Notes under the pieces: generated by a model
Databases searched by the model: none
Told to the model about the DNA's origin: nothing
The model's input: only the letters and a program-made list of their open reading frames with translations
Source of the DNA: CAYYGL01 sp964471235
GTDB taxonomy: Bacteria; Calditrichota; Calditrichia; RBG-13-44-9; J075
Length of the DNA stretch: 35,040 nt
Assembly (NCBI GenBank): GCA_964471235.1
Contig: CAYYGL010000026.1
Location: forward strand, 1 to 35,040
Direction: 5' to 3'
Made by a program: the position numbers and the translations under genes
Part shown: positions 32,199 through 35,040 of the stretch, piece after piece
Layout of the letters: each line of letters begins with the position of its first letter
Numbering within the stretch: position 1 is the first letter of the stretch

Positions 32199-34079
32199 AT
32201 GGAAATCAAAATGAAGAAATCCATTACACGTTATTTCGGTTTGTTCATTCTGTTGCTGACGACAGTAGGGGTCGGTCAGCCTCAGCAGAAAATTGTCGAT
32301 GTACGGGTGGTTAGTTCGACCGATAAGCTTAAACCGGGCAGTTCCACACCGATTGCCATTGAACTGACAATACCTGCACCCTGGCATATCAATTCCAACA
32401 CCCCGCCGGAAGATTTCCTCATTCCCACCCAGATAACATTTAAATCCATTGAAGGTGTTTCATTCGGAAAATTGGGATTTCCCGAAGCCGAAGAACATAC
32501 CTTTGAGTTTTCCGACACGCCGCTCCAGGTATACCAGGGAACGGTTTATGTGATGAGTTCGTTAACAATACCTGCCTCATACACCGCATCTACTCTCACC
32601 ATTCGGGGAACCATAACCTACCAGGCGTGCAACGATGCCACCTGCCTGCCGCCGCAGGATCAGGATTTTATGGCTACATTACCGGTGGCGGCAGCCAATG
32701 AGTCCGTTGTTCCCGTAAACCAATCGATTTTTGGCGAACGTGTTCCTCCCCCTTCTTCAACCGGGGTTGAGGGAGAAAACGAAATAGCGGAAAATATAAA
32801 AAGCAAAGGGTACTTTCTGGCATTCCTGGGAATTTTTGTTGCCGGTCTGTTGTTAAATCTCACCCCTTGTGTATACCCTCTGATACCGATTACCCTTAGC
32901 TACTTTGGCGGTCAAGCCGGAGAGAAAAAAGGCAATTTGTTTGTGATGAGTATTATTTACGTATTGGGGATGTCGGTGACTTACTCCATCCTGGGAGTGG
33001 CAGCCGCATTGACCGGCAGCATTCTGGGCGCCTGGCTGCAGAATCCCTTTGTGCTGGGTTTTATTGCCCTGGTGATGATCACCCTGGCATTGAGTATGTT
33101 CGGATTGTATGAAATTCAGGTGCCGGCGGCCCTGGCAAATTTTGCCGGGCAGAGCAAACAGGGATACCTGGGAACTTTGTTTATGGGATTAACCGTGGGC
33201 ATTATCGCTGCTCCCTGCATCGGACCTTTTGTGCTGGGGCTTCTTACTTATGTGGGAAAAAAGGGCGATCCGGTACTGGGGTTTCTGATGTTCTTTGTAC
33301 TGGCAATGGGGTTGGGAACGCCTTTCATTTTTCTGGCGATGTTTAGTGGCTCTTTAAACCGCATCCCCCGTTCCGGCGCCTGGATGGTCTGGGTGCGGAA
33401 AATCTTCGGTTTTGTACTGGTGGGGATGGCATTCTACTTCCTGGAGTCGCTATTCACCAATATCCTATGGTATTACACCCTGTTAGGTATCACGGCTATT
33501 ATCGCTGGAATATACCTGGCGTGGATCGATCCGACCGAAGGAAGCGGTAAAGCCTTCCCGATACTGAAAAATTTGGTGGGAATTGCATTTCTTTTTGCCG
33601 GGGCATTTTTCTGGGTTAGCAGCGTGGAAGGATATGTGGATTATCGGCTGCAAACGTTCACAACCAGTGGCGGAGAAACCGTTGCCAATAATATCATCCT
33701 ATGGCAGCCTTATTCCCCCGTAAAACTTCAGCAAGCCCAGGAAAAGCAGATGCCGGTAATGATTGATTTTTTTGCGAATTGGTGCATCCCCTGTAAGGAG
33801 TTGGATAAATTCACGTTCTCAGATCATCGGGTGATTGAGCTTTCCCGAAAATTTATGATGTTAAAAGCCGACCTGACCCGCTCCCAGAGTACGGAGGTGC
33901 AACAGCTTCAGAAACAATATCACATCAAGGGAGTGCCGACGATTGTTTTTCTGGGGCCGGATGGGAAGGAGATTCCCGGGATGCGGGTGGTGAGCTATGT
34001 CAAGGCAGATGAGTTTGTTAACACATTACAACAAGTGCTCAAAAAAAGCGGTCAGGGAGATTCGCTGGTACAGCGGTAA
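32199..34079 (+). CDS. dsbD: Thiol:disulfide interchange protein DsbD
   Basis: The 626-aa product has all three DsbD parts. A signal peptide (about residues 8-26) leads to the periplasmic alpha domain with C144 and C149 (ACNDATCLPPQ). The beta membrane domain has about eight helices with the redox cysteines C224 (LTPCVYPLIP) and C340 (AAPCIGPF). The C-terminal gamma thioredoxin domain carries C529-I-P-C532 (ANWCIPCKELDKFTF). It carries electrons from cytoplasmic thioredoxin to periplasmic thiols. Start choice between ATG 32199 and 32211 is open. A small GGATGC/GCATCC hairpin follows at 34082-34098. The TlpA-like gene downstream is the likely partner. Confidence 0.93.
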   Translation: MEIKMKKSITRYFGLFILLLTTVGVGQPQQKIVDVRVVSSTDKLKPGSSTPIAIELTIPAPWHINSNTPPEDFLIPTQITFKSIEGVSFGKLGFPEAEEHTFEFSDTPLQVYQGTVYVMSSLTIPASYTASTLTIRGTITYQACNDATCLPPQDQDFMATLPVAAANESVVPVNQSIFGERVPPPSSTGVEGENEIAENIKSKGYFLAFLGIFVAGLLLNLTPCVYPLIPITLSYFGGQAGEKKGNLFVMSIIYVLGMSVTYSILGVAAALTGSILGAWLQNPFVLGFIALVMITLALSMFGLYEIQVPAALANFAGQSKQGYLGTLFMGLTVGIIAAPCIGPFVLGLLTYVGKKGDPVLGFLMFFVLAMGLGTPFIFLAMFSGSLNRIPRSGAWMVWVRKIFGFVLVGMAFYFLESLFTNILWYYTLLGITAIIAGIYLAWIDPTEGSGKAFPILKNLVGIAFLFAGAFFWVSSVEGYVDYRLQTFTTSGGETVANNIILWQPYSPVKLQQAQEKQMPVMIDFFANWCIPCKELDKFTFSDHRVIELSRKFMMLKADLTRSQSTEVQQLQKQYHIKGVPTIVFLGPDGKEIPGMRVVSYVKADEFVNTLQQVLKKSGQGDSLVQR

Positions 34080-34244
34080 AGGGATGCCGATAGCATCCAA
34101 ACAGGGGGGATCAGATAGGCAAAACGCATGACACAATGGAACCTTAATTCTGTATCTTTACATGACAAACGACATCTAATTTATGTTCTCTTGTAAATAG
34201 TAGCCGGAGAAAATATCGATTCAATTAATCAAAGGAGTCAGCTA

Positions 34245-34760
34245 ATGAGAAAAGCAATTCTTGCCGGTTTCATATTTTTGCTTTTGGCGGGATTCGTTAT
34301 CATCAGTGCTCTTGATGCCAGGTCCAACGATAATAATAAAGACAGCACTGCCAAAAAACCGGAATTCACGTTGCAGTCTCTTGACGGAACAGAAGTATCG
34401 TTGTCCGATTATCGGGGCAAGGTCGTATTGGTGAATTTCTGGGCAACCTGGTGCCCGCCTTGCGTGCATGAAATTCCCGATCTGGTGAAACTTCGAAAGG
34501 CATATTTTGATAAAGATTTCGAAGTTCTGGGAATCGTTCTCAGTTCCAAAGAACCTCAGGTACACAAAATGGTTGAGCATTTTGGCATCGATTACCCCGT
34601 GTTGTGGGGTACTGCCGATGCGGTTAATGCATTCGGTAATATTCCGGCAATTCCCCGCTCTTTTTTGATTAATCAAAAGGGAGAGATTGTAGAAGATGTT
34701 GAGGGAATAGGAAATTATGAGATGTTTGAAAATATGCTTAAGAAGTATTTAAAAGGTTAG
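34245..34760 (+). CDS. TlpA/ResA-like periplasmic thioredoxin
   Basis: The 171-aa product has an N-terminal membrane segment (about residues 3-21) that is a signal anchor or uncleaved signal. A thioredoxin-fold domain follows, with the active site W69-C70-P-P-C73 in WATWCPPC and the cis-Pro loop AIPRSFLIN. The family reduces disulfides outside the cytoplasm, for example during cytochrome c maturation, and draws electrons from DsbD or CcdA. It lies 165 nt downstream of dsbD in the same direction, with AAAGGAG 8 nt before the ATG. Client protein not readable from sequence. Confidence 0.9.
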   Translation: MRKAILAGFIFLLLAGFVIISALDARSNDNNKDSTAKKPEFTLQSLDGTEVSLSDYRGKVVLVNFWATWCPPCVHEIPDLVKLRKAYFDKDFEVLGIVLSSKEPQVHKMVEHFGIDYPVLWGTADAVNAFGNIPAIPRSFLINQKGEIVEDVEGIGNYEMFENMLKKYLKG

Positions 34761-34795
34761 GGAAAGCGAATCTTCTCAAGAATATCCTCAATTTG

Positions 34796-34833
34796 AAGCC
34801 GTCTTTGAAGGTATTTTCAGGCGGCTTCTTTTG
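34796..34833 (+). terminator. Rho-independent terminator after the TlpA-like gene
   Basis: GAAGCCG (34796-34802) and CGGCTTC (34823-34829) form a perfect 7-bp stem, with four T residues directly after. It begins 36 nt beyond the stop codon of the TlpA-like gene and precedes the tRNA promoter region. Confidence 0.65.
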
Positions 34834-34915
34834 CGGGGGAGATGATGAATACGGCGATGACAATATGGCAAATTGAAAATTCGTGAGAGAAGGGAACGGT
34901 CATTAACAAATTTGC

Positions 34916-34944
34916 TTGATTATGCTTTTTCCACCCCTTAAATT
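34916..34944 (+). promoter_or_regulatory. Sigma-70-like promoter for tRNA-Leu
   Basis: TTGATT (34916-34921) and TAAATT (34939-34944) are separated by 17 nt and lie 21 nt upstream of the tRNA 5' end. A GC-rich discriminator (GCCCGC) follows the -10, as is common at stable-RNA promoters. Confidence 0.45.
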
Positions 34945-34965
34945 TAGCCCGCTAATAGAGAAAAC

Positions 34966-35040
34966 GCCGAGGTGGCGGAATTGGCAGACGCGCTAGGTTC
35001 AGGGTCTAGTGGGCGTAGGCCCGTGGGGGTTCGAGTCCCC
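34966..35040 (+). tRNA. tRNA-Leu(CAG), 3' end beyond the window
   Basis: The sequence begins GCCGAGGTGGCGGAATTGG, typical of bacterial class II tRNA-Leu, with the D-arm GGCAGACGCG. The anticodon stem CTAGG/TCTAG encloses the loop TTCAGGG, so the anticodon is CAG and reads CUG. A long variable arm (GGGCGTAGGCCC) marks class II. The T-arm GGGGGTTCGAGTCCCC reaches the window edge, so the acceptor 3' strand is missing. Confidence 0.93.

Noticed and set aside
34242..34676. 144-aa frame antisense to the TlpA-like gene
   Set aside because: It is a shadow of a well-supported thioredoxin-family gene and has no signals of its own.

Overview
The window comes from the chromosome of a Gram-negative bacterium. 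It encodes outer-membrane, LPS and periplasmic functions: a heptose-bisphosphate phosphatase, DsbD, and several predicted lipoproteins and exported proteins. Base composition is moderate. A GWxTD-domain protein, a FlgD-like C-terminal Ig module, DUF4412 and paired M16 peptidases together point to the FCB superphylum, most likely a Calditrichota/KSB1-like lineage. That placement is inference from gene content; no rRNA or other marker gene is present. Most of the window is ordinary core and accessory genes in short operons, with small fold-back repeats in the intergenic gaps.

Layout, left to right. 1-1049: the right end of a mobile fold-back repeat, then a sigma-54-like promoter, an unknown 77-aa protein and a receiver domain that has lost its phosphoacceptor. 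1060-4563: a YhaM-type OB-HD protein and a divergent YfcE-like phosphoesterase, then a membrane GAF-GAF-degenerate-GGDEF protein with a small zinc-ribbon protein downstream. 4926-7194 (minus): holA, an ECF sigma factor and its zinc-binding anti-sigma. 7346-8921 (minus): an NSS-family transporter and, 1 nt after it, an unannotated 36-aa MetS-like subunit. 9431-13145 (plus): GWxTD protein, Gfo/Idh/MocA dehydrogenase, ICMT-like methyltransferase and gmhB, tightly packed and suggestive of cell-envelope work. 13384-19905: a two-domain esterase, NDH-2, an HD hydrolase, a chalcone-isomerase-like exported protein and a HEAT-cyclophilin lipoprotein. 20490-23490 (plus): yigZ followed by an ABC-2 exporter pair whose ATPase has lost several catalytic motifs. 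23648-27002: a DUF4412 protein and a large secreted metzincin. 27395-31632 (minus): a 69-aa small protein, an inactive/active M16 peptidase pair with a terminator, and yhbY. 32199-35040 (plus): dsbD, a TlpA/ResA-like thioredoxin, a terminator and a partial tRNA-Leu(CAG).

Working units. DsbD and the TlpA-like protein form a plausible periplasmic thiol-reduction pathway. The sigma/anti-sigma pair forms an envelope-stress or similar switch. The two M16 proteins probably form a heterodimeric periplasmic protease. The NSS protein and its small subunit probably form one Na+-coupled amino-acid importer.

The least expected items are a complete 221-bp MITE-like element at 27739-27959, with near-perfect terminal inverted repeats and a 9-bp target duplication, whose near-identical partner ends at position 150; the pseudo-receiver operon behind a -24/-12 promoter; the motif-degenerate ABC ATPase coupled to yigZ; and the hidden MetS-like gene. 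I do not see a CRISPR array, prophage, rRNA, transposase or recognisable defence system.
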